A stretch of DNA of 64,000 bases from Mycolicibacterium crocinum (GCF_022370635.2 NZ_CP092362.2:868001-932000), one strand, 5' to 3'. Numbered from the stretch's first letter, positions 45,682 to 53,946 are shown. The notes: generated by a model not told the origin, from the sequence alone. Translations and numbers: made by a program.

Positions 45682-46368
45682 ATGGGCCACATGGGCGATG
45701 CGTCGTCTGAGTTCGCGCGGGTGCCGTCGACCCTTCATGGCCAGTTGTTTCTGCTGGCATTCGATCCGAAGAGCCGTCGATTCGACGGTTATGACACCAC
45801 GGTCTTCGGCTTCGCCCTGCGTACCGCGATGCTGACTGACCTTCTTGTCCAGGGTTTTTTGATGGAGCGCGCCGGCTGGGCCGTTCCGGCGCGGGCGGCC
45901 AGTCCCGATAACGCGATCTTGCGTGCGGCATTCGCCCAGGTGGGGGTGCACAATCGCGCGACCTGGGCGCAGCTGGTGGTTGGCAATGCGCAGGAGGCGA
46001 TCTGCGCGGTCCGCGAGCAGCTGGTCAACGAGGGCTGGCTGCGGACCCGACGACACCACGGGTGCGCCGTCTCCGATGCGTGCCTCGAGCCGTATGACGA
46101 TTGCCGGGTCCGCGCCCTGGCCGACGAAGTGAGCGCAGCGGTCCGCAATGCGATCGCGGGCCTCCCGGCGGAGCCCTGGTCACTGGCCTGCGGACTGCTC
46201 GCGGTGCTGGCCGGGCTGCCCGGTGTGGCCGACTTGACCGCCGACGTCCAGGACTGGGATCGGCTCGACGATTTCGCGACCGGCGCTCTGGTGCCCGTCT
46301 CCGGGTTGATCGAAACGATCCGGCATCACCGCGGCTGCCAACCGGGGACGGCGGGTGGATCGCCGTGA
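45682..46368 (+). CDS. GPP34 (GOLPH3-like) family protein
   Basis: A 228-residue, mostly helical protein. LHGQLFLLAFDPKSRRFDGYDTT and FALRTAMLTDLLVQGFL, each only partly quoted, fit the start of the GPP34 family (GOLPH3/Vps74), which in eukaryotes binds PI4P on the Golgi. In actinobacteria these proteins are uncharacterised soluble or peripheral membrane factors. An excellent ribosome site (GCGAGGAGGGGG) precedes ATG 45682. Its stop overlaps the next small gene (GTGA). Role unknown; lipid or glycan-related regulation is speculation from the eukaryotic family. Confidence 0.82.
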   Translation: MGHMGDASSEFARVPSTLHGQLFLLAFDPKSRRFDGYDTTVFGFALRTAMLTDLLVQGFLMERAGWAVPARAASPDNAILRAAFAQVGVHNRATWAQLVVGNAQEAICAVREQLVNEGWLRTRRHHGCAVSDACLEPYDDCRVRALADEVSAAVRNAIAGLPAEPWSLACGLLAVLAGLPGVADLTADVQDWDRLDDFATGALVPVSGLIETIRHHRGCQPGTAGGSP

Positions 46369-46493
46369 CCGGGAGCGAGCCCAGGCGACTGTGGTCGGTG
46401 CCCCTGCCGAGTAGTTCGGACGACGATGCCGAGCCGCCGGACACCGACGATCCCGACCCTCCGGAGGAGGACACCCAGGTGCTGCTGTGGTGA
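46365..46493 (+). CDS. Tiny acidic protein coupled to the GPP34-like gene
   Basis: A 42-residue frame beginning MTGSEPRRLWSVPLPSSSDD with an Asp/Glu/Pro-rich second half and ending TQVLLW. The GTG overlaps the preceding stop (GTGA), the arrangement used by many real gene pairs here. Composition suggests a disordered peptide. Too short for a family assignment; could be a partner peptide or spurious. Confidence 0.5.
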   Translation: MTGSEPRRLWSVPLPSSSDDDAEPPDTDDPDPPEEDTQVLLW

Positions 46494-46513
46494 TTCGTTA
46501 GGCACTGGACAAT

Positions 46514-46530
46514 ATACCCCCTAGGGGTAT
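46514..46530. promoter_or_regulatory. CsoR-like copper operator
   Basis: ATACCCC-CTA-GGGGTAT is a perfect 7-7 palindrome with a three-base centre, 9 bp upstream of the copper ATPase ATG. It matches the form of CsoR operators (TACCCC..GGGGTA) that copper-responsive repressors of the CsoR family bind. It overlaps the position where the promoter must lie, so derepression by Cu(I) is the expected mode. No csoR gene is in this window. Confidence 0.75.
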
Positions 46531-46539
46531 CATCGAGCT

Positions 46540-48651
46540 ATGACGACGACCGACCTTCAATTGAGCGGCATGAGCTGCGCGTCCTGCGCGGCCCGGATCG
46601 AACGCGGCCTCAATGACCTGGAGGGCGTGCAGGCCACGGTGAACTTCGCCGTCGAGCGCGCGCACATCGAACACGGGCCACAGGTGTCGGAGCACGATTT
46701 GATCCATGCCGTCGAATCCACCGGATACGGCGCCTCGGTGATCGACCACTCCGGCCACGGGCAGAACCACATGGACCATGACGTCCCCGCAGAACAGTTG
46801 CGGCCCAGGCTGATTGGGTCGGCGGTGCTGGCGGTCCCCGTGGTGGCACTGTCGATGGTGATGCCGTGGCAGTTCAACGGCTGGTTGTGGGTGGTCCTGG
46901 CGCTGACCACGCCGATCGTGTTCTGGGGCGGCTATCCGTTCCACAAGGCCGCGATCAACAGCGCGCGGCATGGGGCCTCGACGATGGACACCCTCGTATC
47001 GCTCGGCACGCTGGCCGCCTACCTGTGGTCGCTGTACGCAATCCTGACCGGGGCCGCCGCGCACGGTCACGGTCATGTGTACTTCGAAGTCGCCGCCGCG
47101 GTGACGGTTTTCCTGTTGGCCGGCCGTTATGCCGAGGCCAAGGCCAAGCGGTCAGCGGGCGCCGCCTTGCGAGCGCTGCTGTCCTTGGGCGCAAAGGACG
47201 CCACGGTGATGCGCGACGACACCGAGGTGCGAATCCCAGTGGGGGAGTTGCACGTTGACGACGTGATCGTGGTTCGGCCAGGTGAGCGGGTGGCTACCGA
47301 TGGTGTCGTCGTGGACGGCGCTTCGGCACTGGACACCTCGGCGATGACCGGCGAATCGGTGCCCGTCGATGTGCGTGCCGGTGACGAGGTGCTCGGCGGG
47401 GCGGTGAACACCTATGGTCGGATTCTGGTGCGCGCCAAGCGAGTTGGCGCCGACACGCAATTGGCCCGGATGGCTCGGATGGTCGCGGACGCGCAGAGCG
47501 GGAAGGCGTCCATCCAGCGGTTGGCCGACCGGGTGTCGGCGGTCTTCGTGCCGGTCGTGTTGGTCATCGCGGCGGTCACCCTGGGTGCCTGGCTGCTGCT
47601 CGGCGGTTCGGCGACGGCGGCGTTCACCGCGGCGGTGGCCGTGCTGATCATCGCCTGCCCGTGCGCGCTCGGCCTCGCGACGCCGACCGCGATCCTGGTC
47701 GGCACCGGCCGCGGCGCACAGCTCGGAGTGCTGATCAAGGAACCGCACGTGCTTGAAACCGTCAGCGGCATCGACGCTGTCGTCCTCGACAAGACCGGGA
47801 CGGTGACCACCGGCACGATGGCCGTCGCGGACGTCGAGACCGAGCCCGGCGGCGACGCCGACGCTGTGCTCGCCCGAGCTGCGGCGGTCGAATCCGCGTC
47901 CGAGCATCCGGTGGCCGCGGCGATCGTGGCCGCCGCCCGCGAGCGCGGCGTGGCCGTGCCTGCGGTGACCGATTTCGCCAACGACCCCGGCACCGGGGTT
48001 AGCGGTGTCGTCGACGGGATCCGGGTGCGGGTGGCCCGCGCCTCCGACGATGACGGGCGCACCAGCGTCGAGGTCATCACCGACGGCACCCGGCAAGGGG
48101 TGATCCGACTGGTCGACGCGGTCAAGCCGACCAGTGCCGAGGCCATCGGGGAGCTGAAGGCGATGGGCATCACGCCGATCCTGTTGACCGGTGACAACCC
48201 GGCGGTCGCGGCACGGGTGGCCGCGGAGGTCGGCATCGCTGCCGAGAACGTCATCGCGGGTGTGCTGCCCTCGCAGAAGGCTGACGCGATCAGCCGGTTG
48301 CAGGCGCAGGGGCACAAGGTCGCGATGGTCGGTGACGGGGTCAACGATTCGGTGGCGCTGGCTACTGCCGATGTCGGCATGGCGATGGGAACCGGCACCG
48401 ACGCCGCGATCGAGGCGGGCGACATCACGCTGGTCCGCGGGGACTTGCGGACCGTGCCGACCGCGCTGCGGCTGTCGTCGCGCACGCTGCGGATCATCAA
48501 GCAGAACCTGTTCTGGGCGTTCGGCTACAACGTCGCGGCCATCCCGTTGGCGGCGCTGGGCCTGCTGAACCCGATGATCGCCGGCGCCGCGATGGCGTTC
48601 TCCTCAGTGCTGGTGGTGACCAACAGCCTGCGCCTCAAGCGCTTCCGCTGA
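46540..48651 (+). CDS. Copper-exporting P1B-type ATPase (CtpV/CopA-like)
   Basis: A 703-residue ATPase that uses ATP to pump Cu(I) out. It has one N-terminal metal-binding domain (GMSCASC, residues 10-16), a His-rich stretch between it and the first helix (DHSGHGQNHMDHD), eight predicted helices with the ion-binding motif Cys373-Pro-Cys375 (IACPCALGLATP), the phosphorylated Asp417 in DKTGTVT, His456 in SEHPVA (P1B signature) and VGDGVNDSVAL. The operator upstream points to copper regulation. In M. tuberculosis CtpV sits with csoR, but here it is alone. Confidence 0.94.
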   Translation: MTTTDLQLSGMSCASCAARIERGLNDLEGVQATVNFAVERAHIEHGPQVSEHDLIHAVESTGYGASVIDHSGHGQNHMDHDVPAEQLRPRLIGSAVLAVPVVALSMVMPWQFNGWLWVVLALTTPIVFWGGYPFHKAAINSARHGASTMDTLVSLGTLAAYLWSLYAILTGAAAHGHGHVYFEVAAAVTVFLLAGRYAEAKAKRSAGAALRALLSLGAKDATVMRDDTEVRIPVGELHVDDVIVVRPGERVATDGVVVDGASALDTSAMTGESVPVDVRAGDEVLGGAVNTYGRILVRAKRVGADTQLARMARMVADAQSGKASIQRLADRVSAVFVPVVLVIAAVTLGAWLLLGGSATAAFTAAVAVLIIACPCALGLATPTAILVGTGRGAQLGVLIKEPHVLETVSGIDAVVLDKTGTVTTGTMAVADVETEPGGDADAVLARAAAVESASEHPVAAAIVAAARERGVAVPAVTDFANDPGTGVSGVVDGIRVRVARASDDDGRTSVEVITDGTRQGVIRLVDAVKPTSAEAIGELKAMGITPILLTGDNPAVAARVAAEVGIAAENVIAGVLPSQKADAISRLQAQGHKVAMVGDGVNDSVALATADVGMAMGTGTDAAIEAGDITLVRGDLRTVPTALRLSSRTLRIIKQNLFWAFGYNVAAIPLAALGLLNPMIAGAAMAFSSVLVVTNSLRLKRFR

Positions 48652-48784
48652 TGTGATTGCGTCGAAACTGACGATTGGCAGGGAAAGTGCGAGACGAGAC
48701 CTGCAGAACGTCGATCTCGGCGGAGGAGTGACGCTGGTCACGAACCCGTTGGTACAAAGTGCGGAATCTGTAACACTGTTGCAC

Positions 48785-49648
48785 ATGACGGAACTCGCCG
48801 AATCTGACTCCGCGACCGACGCCCTTCCGCTGGGCCCGCAGTCTCTGGTGTGGCGCTACTTCGGTGACAACCGGATGTTCCTGATCGGACCGCGCCCGGC
48901 GGTGCTGCAGAACATGCTGGCCGAACTCGGCCAGGGCGTCCTGGACCATTCGGTGTTCTTCGCCGATACCGCCGCCCGGGTGAAGCGGTCGTTGCCACCG
49001 ATCTTCCGCACCGTTTACGGCAGCGAGGACGACAACGCGGGCACCCAGGTCCGCGACTTCCACCACAACATCAAGGGTGATATGCCCGACGGAAGCCGCT
49101 ATCACGCGCTGGACCCCGACACCTACTTCTGGGCGCATGCAACGTTCTTCGACCAGGCGCTCTACTTCGCCGACACGTTCGTCAAGAAGCTGTCGCGCGA
49201 GGAGAAGGAGCAGATGTACCTGGAGTCCAAGACGTGGTACCGCCGCTACGGCGTCAGCGATCGCCCGATGCCCGCCGACTACGCCGAGTTCGAGCGCTAC
49301 TGGGGCCGGATGATCAACGAGGTTCTGGTCGCCCACTCCACGGCGAAATACGGAGTTGGCTACGTCACCAAGGGTTTTCCGAAGCCCAAGGCGGTCAACC
49401 CGATCGTCTGGCGTCTGGTGGCGCCGGTGTTCAACCCGGTGGCGGCGTTCCTGACCACCGGTGGCATGCCACCGCGCACCCGCGAGATCCTCGGCCTGCC
49501 GTGGAGCGAACGCAAGGAACGCAACTATCAACGGTTCGCGGCGTTTTGGCGCTCGCGTCCGGTGAACTGGCTGTGGGATCATCTTCCGATGAACGTCCGC
49601 TACAACGGTTACGCCAGAGCGGGATTCGCGCGGGCGGGGCATGTCTGA
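48785..49648 (+). CDS. DUF2236 (MpaB/LcpA-like) oxygenase-family protein
   Basis: A 287-residue member of DUF2236, the oxygenase MpaB/latex-clearing-protein superfamily of haem-binding proteins. [26 protein letters not shown], quoted partly, and [10 protein letters not shown] with conserved histidines and the YWGRMINEV block fit it. Substrate unknown. ATG 48785 is the natural start; GTG 48728 with a GGCGGAGG site would add 19 residues. The 3' end overlaps the TetR gene by 8 bp, so they form a unit. Confidence 0.85.
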   Translation: MTELAESDSATDALPLGPQSLVWRYFGDNRMFLIGPRPAVLQNMLAELGQGVLDHSVFFADTAARVKRSLPPIFRTVYGSEDDNAGTQVRDFHHNIKGDMPDGSRYHALDPDTYFWAHATFFDQALYFADTFVKKLSREEKEQMYLESKTWYRRYGVSDRPMPADYAEFERYWGRMINEVLVAHSTAKYGVGYVTKGFPKPKAVNPIVWRLVAPVFNPVAAFLTTGGMPPRTREILGLPWSERKERNYQRFAAFWRSRPVNWLWDHLPMNVRYNGYARAGFARAGHV

Positions 49649-50228
49649 CCAGTCGACCGAAGCGATCCTCGACGCCGCGCTCGTCGAGTTCGACCAGCAT
49701 GGCATCCGCCGGGTCGCCCTCGACGACGTAGCCCGTCGCGCCGGGGTGAGCCGGACGACGATCTACCGTCGCTTCGCCAACAAGGACGATCTGGTGTCTG
49801 CCGTTATGGATCGGGAGAACCTGCGCCTCTTCGCCGATATCGCGGACGAGCTCAAAACTGCACGTCCGCAGTCAAATTACTATGTCGAAGCTTTTACGCA
49901 GGCGATCCTGCGAACCCGCCGGCACCGGGTGCTCAACCGGATGGTGCTGGATGAGCCCGCGCTGACTCTCGAACTGGCTCGCCGGCACTACGCTGCCGCG
50001 GTGCAACGCATCGAGGCAGCGCTGCAGGTGATCTTCCCGCCCGGCTTTTCCGAGCGGATCGGGCCGCACGCCGTCCATGAACTCGCCGACAACATCTGGC
50101 GCTACGCTTTGATGGCGATGTTGCTGCCCAGCCCGGTGCCGCTCGAAACCGCCGACGACATAAGGTCGTTCGCGACCAATCACTTTCTGCCCAGCCTGCC
50201 CGAAGCTTTGCGCGCGGTGCCGGTCTAG
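49641..50228 (+). CDS. TetR-family transcriptional regulator
   Basis: A 195-residue regulator with the N-terminal helix-turn-helix [21 protein letters not shown] (about 24-44) and a variable C-terminal ligand-binding domain. ATG 49641 lies in the end of the DUF2236 gene, so it probably controls that gene and itself. Its stop converges on the small secreted protein gene (4-bp overlap). Ligand unknown. Confidence 0.9.
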   Translation: MSDQSTEAILDAALVEFDQHGIRRVALDDVARRAGVSRTTIYRRFANKDDLVSAVMDRENLRLFADIADELKTARPQSNYYVEAFTQAILRTRRHRVLNRMVLDEPALTLELARRHYAAAVQRIEAALQVIFPPGFSERIGPHAVHELADNIWRYALMAMLLPSPVPLETADDIRSFATNHFLPSLPEALRAVPV

Positions 50229-50449
50229 TTGCCGGAGGGGCAGTCCAGATCGACGTAGGCGGTGGGTGATGATCGGTGCACATCGGTGACGGTGCACTGG
50301 CCCAAATCTCCGTTGGATTGCCCGTTGAACTGCACCTGGTAGCCCTGGGCTTGCAGTTGGCTGATGATGTCGGGCGCCGAACCGGTTCCCGACGAGGACA
50401 CGATGTGCGCGACGCTGACGAGTGCTGCTGCAATGAGGTTGCTGTACAT
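50225..50449 (-). CDS. Small exported mycobacterial protein
   Basis: A 74-residue protein with a short hydrophobic N-terminus ([15 protein letters not shown]) as a signal or anchor, then [15 protein letters not shown] and a pair of cysteines ([16 protein letters not shown]) likely to form a disulfide. This pattern recurs in small secreted mycobacterial proteins of unknown function. ATG 50449 gives a compact signal. It follows the Rieske gene's promoterless 3' side by 30 bp. Confidence 0.7.
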   Translation of the reverse strand: MYSNLIAAALVSVAHIVSSSGTGSAPDIISQLQAQGYQVQFNGQSNGDLGQCTVTDVHRSSPTAYVDLDCPSGN

Positions 50450-50479
50450 ACCTTTAGATAGGTAGGGAGGTTACAATCC

Positions 50480-51187
50480 CTACGTGCTCTTAGGCGGGGC
50501 CAATACCTCGACGACTCCGTCGCGCTCACGAACGTCGAAGTGCGGCAACGGCTTCGGTGCAATCGGCAGAGCATGCGTCACGACCGCGCCGGCCGGGGAG
50601 AACGACGTCGAGTGGCACGGGCAGCGCAACCGGTCGTCCCCCTGGTCGAACCACAGCTTGCAGCCCTGATGGGTGCACACGCCTGACACGGCATCGACCC
50701 GGCCGTTGACCCGCCGGACGAAGCCGCTGACCGAGCCCAAGTCGAAGGCGTGCACCGCTCCTTCGGGTAGGTCGCCGCTGGCCGTCACGGTCTGCCAGGA
50801 CCCGTCGGTGGGAACCAGCTCCGAGTCGGCGGCTTGCTGGTCATCGGTACGCGGCCGGACGACCAGCCGGTCCACCGACACGCCTGCCACCGCAGCCGTT
50901 GCCGCCGCGGAGGTGCCGACAATTACCTGCCGGCGAGTGGCCGACATGCGTGTCTTCGGCGGTGGTGTGTTCGTCAAAGGTGCGGTATCCGAGGACATTT
51001 CGGCAGCCATCCGCGCCTTCAGACTGTCGACGAATTCCGGTCGCGGTTCGCCGGCGTCCTCACGGGCAGCGGTCAGGTCGATCGCTGTTCGCAGCTGCGC
51101 TGCCTCGAACTCATCGGGAGTGAACGGTTTCGGCTGACGGCCGGCGAGCATGTCGTCGATGTAACGGGCAAGATTGCGGCGGGTCAT
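50480..51187 (-). CDS. Rieske [2Fe-2S] protein with N-terminal anti-sigma-like region
   Basis: A 235-residue membrane-anchored protein. Residues 1-75 (ARYIDDMLAGRQPKPFTPDEF onward) form a helical, cytosolic region like those of proteins encoded after sigma factors. A hydrophobic segment (about 83-104, RRQVIVGTSAAATAAVAGV) then crosses the membrane. A complete Rieske domain follows with CTHQGC and CPCHS (ligands Cys-x-His and Cys-x2-His, plus the disulfide cysteines). Its ATG overlaps the sigma factor stop, so the two are coupled. I infer a redox-sensing anti-sigma factor; an electron carrier is the alternative. Confidence 0.82.
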   Translation of the reverse strand: MTRRNLARYIDDMLAGRQPKPFTPDEFEAAQLRTAIDLTAAREDAGEPRPEFVDSLKARMAAEMSSDTAPLTNTPPPKTRMSATRRQVIVGTSAAATAAVAGVSVDRLVVRPRTDDQQAADSELVPTDGSWQTVTASGDLPEGAVHAFDLGSVSGFVRRVNGRVDAVSGVCTHQGCKLWFDQGDDRLRCPCHSTSFSPAGAVVTHALPIAPKPLPHFDVRERDGVVEVLAPPKST

Positions 51188-51744
51188 GGCAATGCCCCCT
51201 CGCTGATCTGCGCGGCCAGCCGCAACGCTCGATGTTGCAGCACTTTGGCGTTCGCGACGCTGATGCCGAGCGTACTGGCCGCTTCCCGCACCGAACAGCC
51301 TTGCAGAAAGCGGAGTTCCAGGACGCGGCGGTAGTTGTCGGGCAGTGCATCCAGAAGTGCGGCGACACGCTGCGGGGCGGTGCTCGGTGCGGCCGGGCCG
51401 AAGACGGTGGCAGGGACGTCCTCGATGGTGGTGATCTCGGTGCCCAGGGTGGCCCGCCAATGCGCCGCCAGCACGGTGCGAGCGGTGGCGCGCAGATACG
51501 CGCGCACTTCGGCGATGCTGACCGTCAGGCGCAGCGGGCGCATCGCGGCCAGGAACACCTCCGAGGTCAGGTCCTCGGCGTCGGCGCGATTTCCCACGCG
51601 GCCGAAGATCAGCCGGTAGACCCAGGTGATGTTGTCGTCGTAGACGGCTTCCCAATTCGGATAGCGCGCTTCGGCGACCAGACGCAGATCTGGTCGCGGG
51701 CGTCGATCATCCTCGGCCGCCATCGTGGTGTGCCTTCCGCTCAT
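51184..51744 (-). CDS. ECF-type RNA polymerase sigma factor
   Basis: A 186-residue sigma factor. Region 2 has VYRLIFGRVGNRADAEDLTSEVFLAA, and region 4 has LPDNYRRVLELRFLQGCSVREAASTLGISVANAKVLQHR. No extra C-terminal domain. ATG 51744 is used; a second Met at residue 8 (51723) would fit better if the promoter-like sequence directly upstream serves this gene. It is followed by, and overlaps, the Rieske/anti-sigma gene and diverges from the cupredoxin operon. Confidence 0.9.
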   Translation of the reverse strand: MSGRHTTMAAEDDRRPRPDLRLVAEARYPNWEAVYDDNITWVYRLIFGRVGNRADAEDLTSEVFLAAMRPLRLTVSIAEVRAYLRATARTVLAAHWRATLGTEITTIEDVPATVFGPAAPSTAPQRVAALLDALPDNYRRVLELRFLQGCSVREAASTLGISVANAKVLQHRALRLAAQISEGALP

Positions 51745-51748
51745 CGAT

Positions 51749-51804
51749 AAGAGATAGGCGGCGGGGTTACACGACCCGGGTGTGTAACCACCGCCCTACC
51801 TCTT
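51749..51804. promoter_or_regulatory. Mirrored promoter-like inverted repeat between sigma gene and cupredoxin operon
   Basis: Left arm 51749-51772 and right arm 51782-51804 are near-complementary. Each arm, read toward its own gene, has TGTAACC followed by (A/C)CCGCC-like and CTA(T/C)CTCTT. So both divergent units carry the same element facing outward, as expected for two promoters recognised by one ECF sigma factor. Spacing of the -35 and -10-like parts is about 14 bp, a little short of the ECF norm. Alternatively it is a single operator for a dimeric regulator. Confidence 0.55.
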
Positions 51805-51854
51805 GATGAGACGGTCCGCGCCGCGGACTTGGTTCAGCCGAGGAGGCAGGTTTC

Positions 51855-52304
51855 ATGCACCACACCCGTATCGCGCTGGCATGCGCAGCGGTCGCCGTCG
51901 GCGTCGCCGCGTGCTCCACACCGGCGAAGGCCCCACCGCCGTCGGTCGACTTCGGACCCAACGGCGGGACGTCGGTCGGCATGCCGGGCATGTCGAGCAT
52001 GCCCGGCATGCCGGGGACGATGCCGCAGGCAACAACGGCCGCGCCGCCCGTCGCCGGAACGGCGGTGAACATCACCAACTTCGCGTTCGCGCCGGCCACC
52101 CTCACGGTCAAGGTCGGCGAGACCGTCACGTGGACCAACAAGGACGAGGAACCGCACAACGTCGTCGCCAACGACGGGTCGTTCCGCTCGCCGGGCATGG
52201 ACTCCAACGCCACCTACAGCTACACGTTCACCAAGGCGGGCAGCTTCGACTACATCTGCGGCATCCACCCGTTCATGCACGGCACCGTGGTGGTGAACGC
52301 ATGA
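51855..52304 (+). CDS. Cupredoxin (plastocyanin/amicyanin-like) lipoprotein with Met-rich linker
   Basis: A 149-residue exported copper protein. The lipobox VAAC gives lipidated Cys20. A linker rich in Met, Pro and Gly (MPGMSSMPGMPG, about 42-55) could bind extra Cu(I). The type-1 copper ligands fall in plastocyanin spacing: His101 (EEPHNVV), then Cys135-x2-His138-x2-Met141 (CGIHPFM). So an electron-transfer or copper-binding role on the outside of the inner membrane is likely. ATG 51855 follows GAGGAGGCAGG. The ATGA overlap joins it to the phosphoesterase. Confidence 0.9.
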   Translation: MHHTRIALACAAVAVGVAACSTPAKAPPPSVDFGPNGGTSVGMPGMSSMPGMPGTMPQATTAAPPVAGTAVNITNFAFAPATLTVKVGETVTWTNKDEEPHNVVANDGSFRSPGMDSNATYSYTFTKAGSFDYICGIHPFMHGTVVVNA

Positions 52305-53224
52305 CCGGCGACCCGCACCAGATGAGCCGGCGGCAGCTGATCCGCCACGGCGCCTGGTTCGGCGCGGCGGTCGGGCTGGCCGTCGTCGGCGGCGAGGTGC
52401 TGTCCCACGTCGCGACCGCTCCGGCGGCCACCGACACCCGACCCACCCTCCGGTTCGCCCAGGTCAGCGACAGTCACTTCGGGTTCACCGGCGGCGCCAA
52501 CCCTGACGTCACGGGATCCTTCGAGCGGGCCATCCGGCAGATCAACAGCCTCGGATACACCCCGGATTTCGTCATCCACACCGGTGACCTGACCCATCTG
52601 GCCACGCCGGCCCAGTTCGATCAGGTCAACCAGATGATGGGCGGCCTGAACACCTCGCACGTGTTCACCGTCCCCGGCGAGCACGACTCGGTCGACGACG
52701 CCGGACAGAAGTACCGCGCGGTCTTCGGTGCGGGCACCCGCGGCGACGGCTGGTACAGCTTCGACATCGCCGGTGTGCACGTCATCGGGTTGGTCAACAC
52801 GCTGAACCTCAAGAAGCTCGGGCACCTGGGAGCCGACCAGTTGGAGTTCATCGAGAAGGACGTGGCGCCGCTGTCGTCGGACACGCCGATCATCGTGTTC
52901 AGTCACATCCCGCTGTTCGCGATGTACCCGGACTGGGGCTGGGGCACCGACGACGCCACCCAGGCGCTGAGCTACCTGCGCCGGTTCTCGTCGGTGACCT
53001 GTCTGAACGGCCATGTGCACCAGTTGTTTTCGAAGACTGAAGACAATGTCACGTTCTACAGCGGTACGACCACCGCATACCCGCTGCCGCATCCGGGCGA
53101 CGGGCCCGCGCCCAAGCCGCTTACTCTGCCTGCCGGCCAGCTCCACGACGCCCTTGGCATCCGCGAGGTTAGCTACACCAAGGGCCAGACCATGCTGGCG
53201 CTGAAAGAGGAGACCCTGCAATGA
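52301..53224 (+). CDS. Tat-exported metallophosphoesterase
   Basis: A 307-residue calcineurin-like phosphoesterase. The signal region has a twin-arginine motif SRRQLIRHG before a hydrophobic stretch, so the folded metal enzyme is probably exported by Tat. Metal motifs: DSH, GDLTH, GEHD, FSHIPL and GHVH. In the third motif Glu replaces the usual bridging Asn (GNHD), which may change metal preference or activity. Such enzymes cleave phosphomono- or diesters. Coupled to the cupredoxin gene and the next membrane protein by ATGA overlaps. Confidence 0.88.
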   Translation: MTGDPHQMSRRQLIRHGAWFGAAVGLAVVGGEVLSHVATAPAATDTRPTLRFAQVSDSHFGFTGGANPDVTGSFERAIRQINSLGYTPDFVIHTGDLTHLATPAQFDQVNQMMGGLNTSHVFTVPGEHDSVDDAGQKYRAVFGAGTRGDGWYSFDIAGVHVIGLVNTLNLKKLGHLGADQLEFIEKDVAPLSSDTPIIVFSHIPLFAMYPDWGWGTDDATQALSYLRRFSSVTCLNGHVHQLFSKTEDNVTFYSGTTTAYPLPHPGDGPAPKPLTLPAGQLHDALGIREVSYTKGQTMLALKEETLQ

Positions 53225-53613
53225 CCCGTCTGGTGAATCTCGGAATCGCCGCCAGCCTGCTCGTCAGTGCGGCCAGCCACGGATACCTCTACCTGCACGG
53301 ATACTCCTACATCCCGGGCATCGGAGGGGGATTCCTGGTGCTGACGAGTGTCTTCGTGGCGCTGGCGATCCTGATCGCCGTTGGCGGCCCCGCATGGTTG
53401 CGCGCAGTCGCGTTGGTGGGTGGGGTCGGTTCACTCGGAGCCTTCGCGCTGTCGCGGACCGTCGGGCTGCAGGGATTCCTCGAGCACGGCTGGCAGCCTG
53501 CACCCCATGCACTGATCAGCGTGCTCGCCGAGGTGATCACCGTGGTCCTGAGCGCGTGGTCGCTGTTCAGGACCGCGTCAGCAGCACCGCGTTCTCGAAC
53601 GGCAGCATCCTGA
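53221..53613 (+). CDS. Four-helix membrane protein of the cupredoxin operon
   Basis: A 130-residue protein with four hydrophobic helices (LGIAASLLVSAASHGYLYL, GFLVLTSVFVALAILIAVGG, LRAVALVGGVGSLGAFALS and LISVLAEVITVVLSAWSLF). A few polar residues (His in ASHGYLYLHGYSY) may bind metal or haem, but that is speculation. ATGA overlap with the phosphoesterase. Its end overlaps the remnant of the convergent DUF385 gene by 47 bp. Confidence 0.78.
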   Translation: MTRLVNLGIAASLLVSAASHGYLYLHGYSYIPGIGGGFLVLTSVFVALAILIAVGGPAWLRAVALVGGVGSLGAFALSRTVGLQGFLEHGWQPAPHALISVLAEVITVVLSAWSLFRTASAAPRSRTAAS

Positions 53614-53946
53614 ACAGTGGGCGCCACGGGCCCGAAACATGATGAGCGGCTTCGGCTTTGGGCATCATCCGTGGATTGCTGAGCCGAAAGTCCGGCCATA
53701 GCGCTTGAGTCGGCCTCCGCCGGCGGCGGTGATGTTCTTCAACCAGTCACGATTAGGTCCGTAGGTCAGCAGGATCGCGATGCCGTCGTCGGTGGTGAAC
53801 ACCTGCAGCGGCGTGCGGTAGTTCGTGCCGGAGCGGCGTCCGACGTGCTCGAGGATCCCCATCGTGGGAACGAAGCCGGCCCACAGCCGCTGCACAGGAT
53901 TGGTGACATACCGGTTGAACCTGGCCAGCCATTGCGGCAGTTGCAT
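53567..53946 (-). pseudogene. Frameshifted DUF385 (deazaflavin-dependent nitroreductase-family) gene
   Basis: The first frame, from ATG 53946 (MQLPQWLARFNRYVTNP), has the family features GRRSGTNYRTPLQVF and LLTYGPNRDWLKNITAAGGG, then stops at 53665. The remaining family sequence, SNPRMMPKAEAAHHV through PFENAVLLTRS, continues in another frame to a stop at 53567. One missing base near 53685 restores a normal protein of about 126 residues. The family uses F420 and includes Ddn. A sequencing error is possible, so the gene may be intact in life. Confidence 0.72.
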
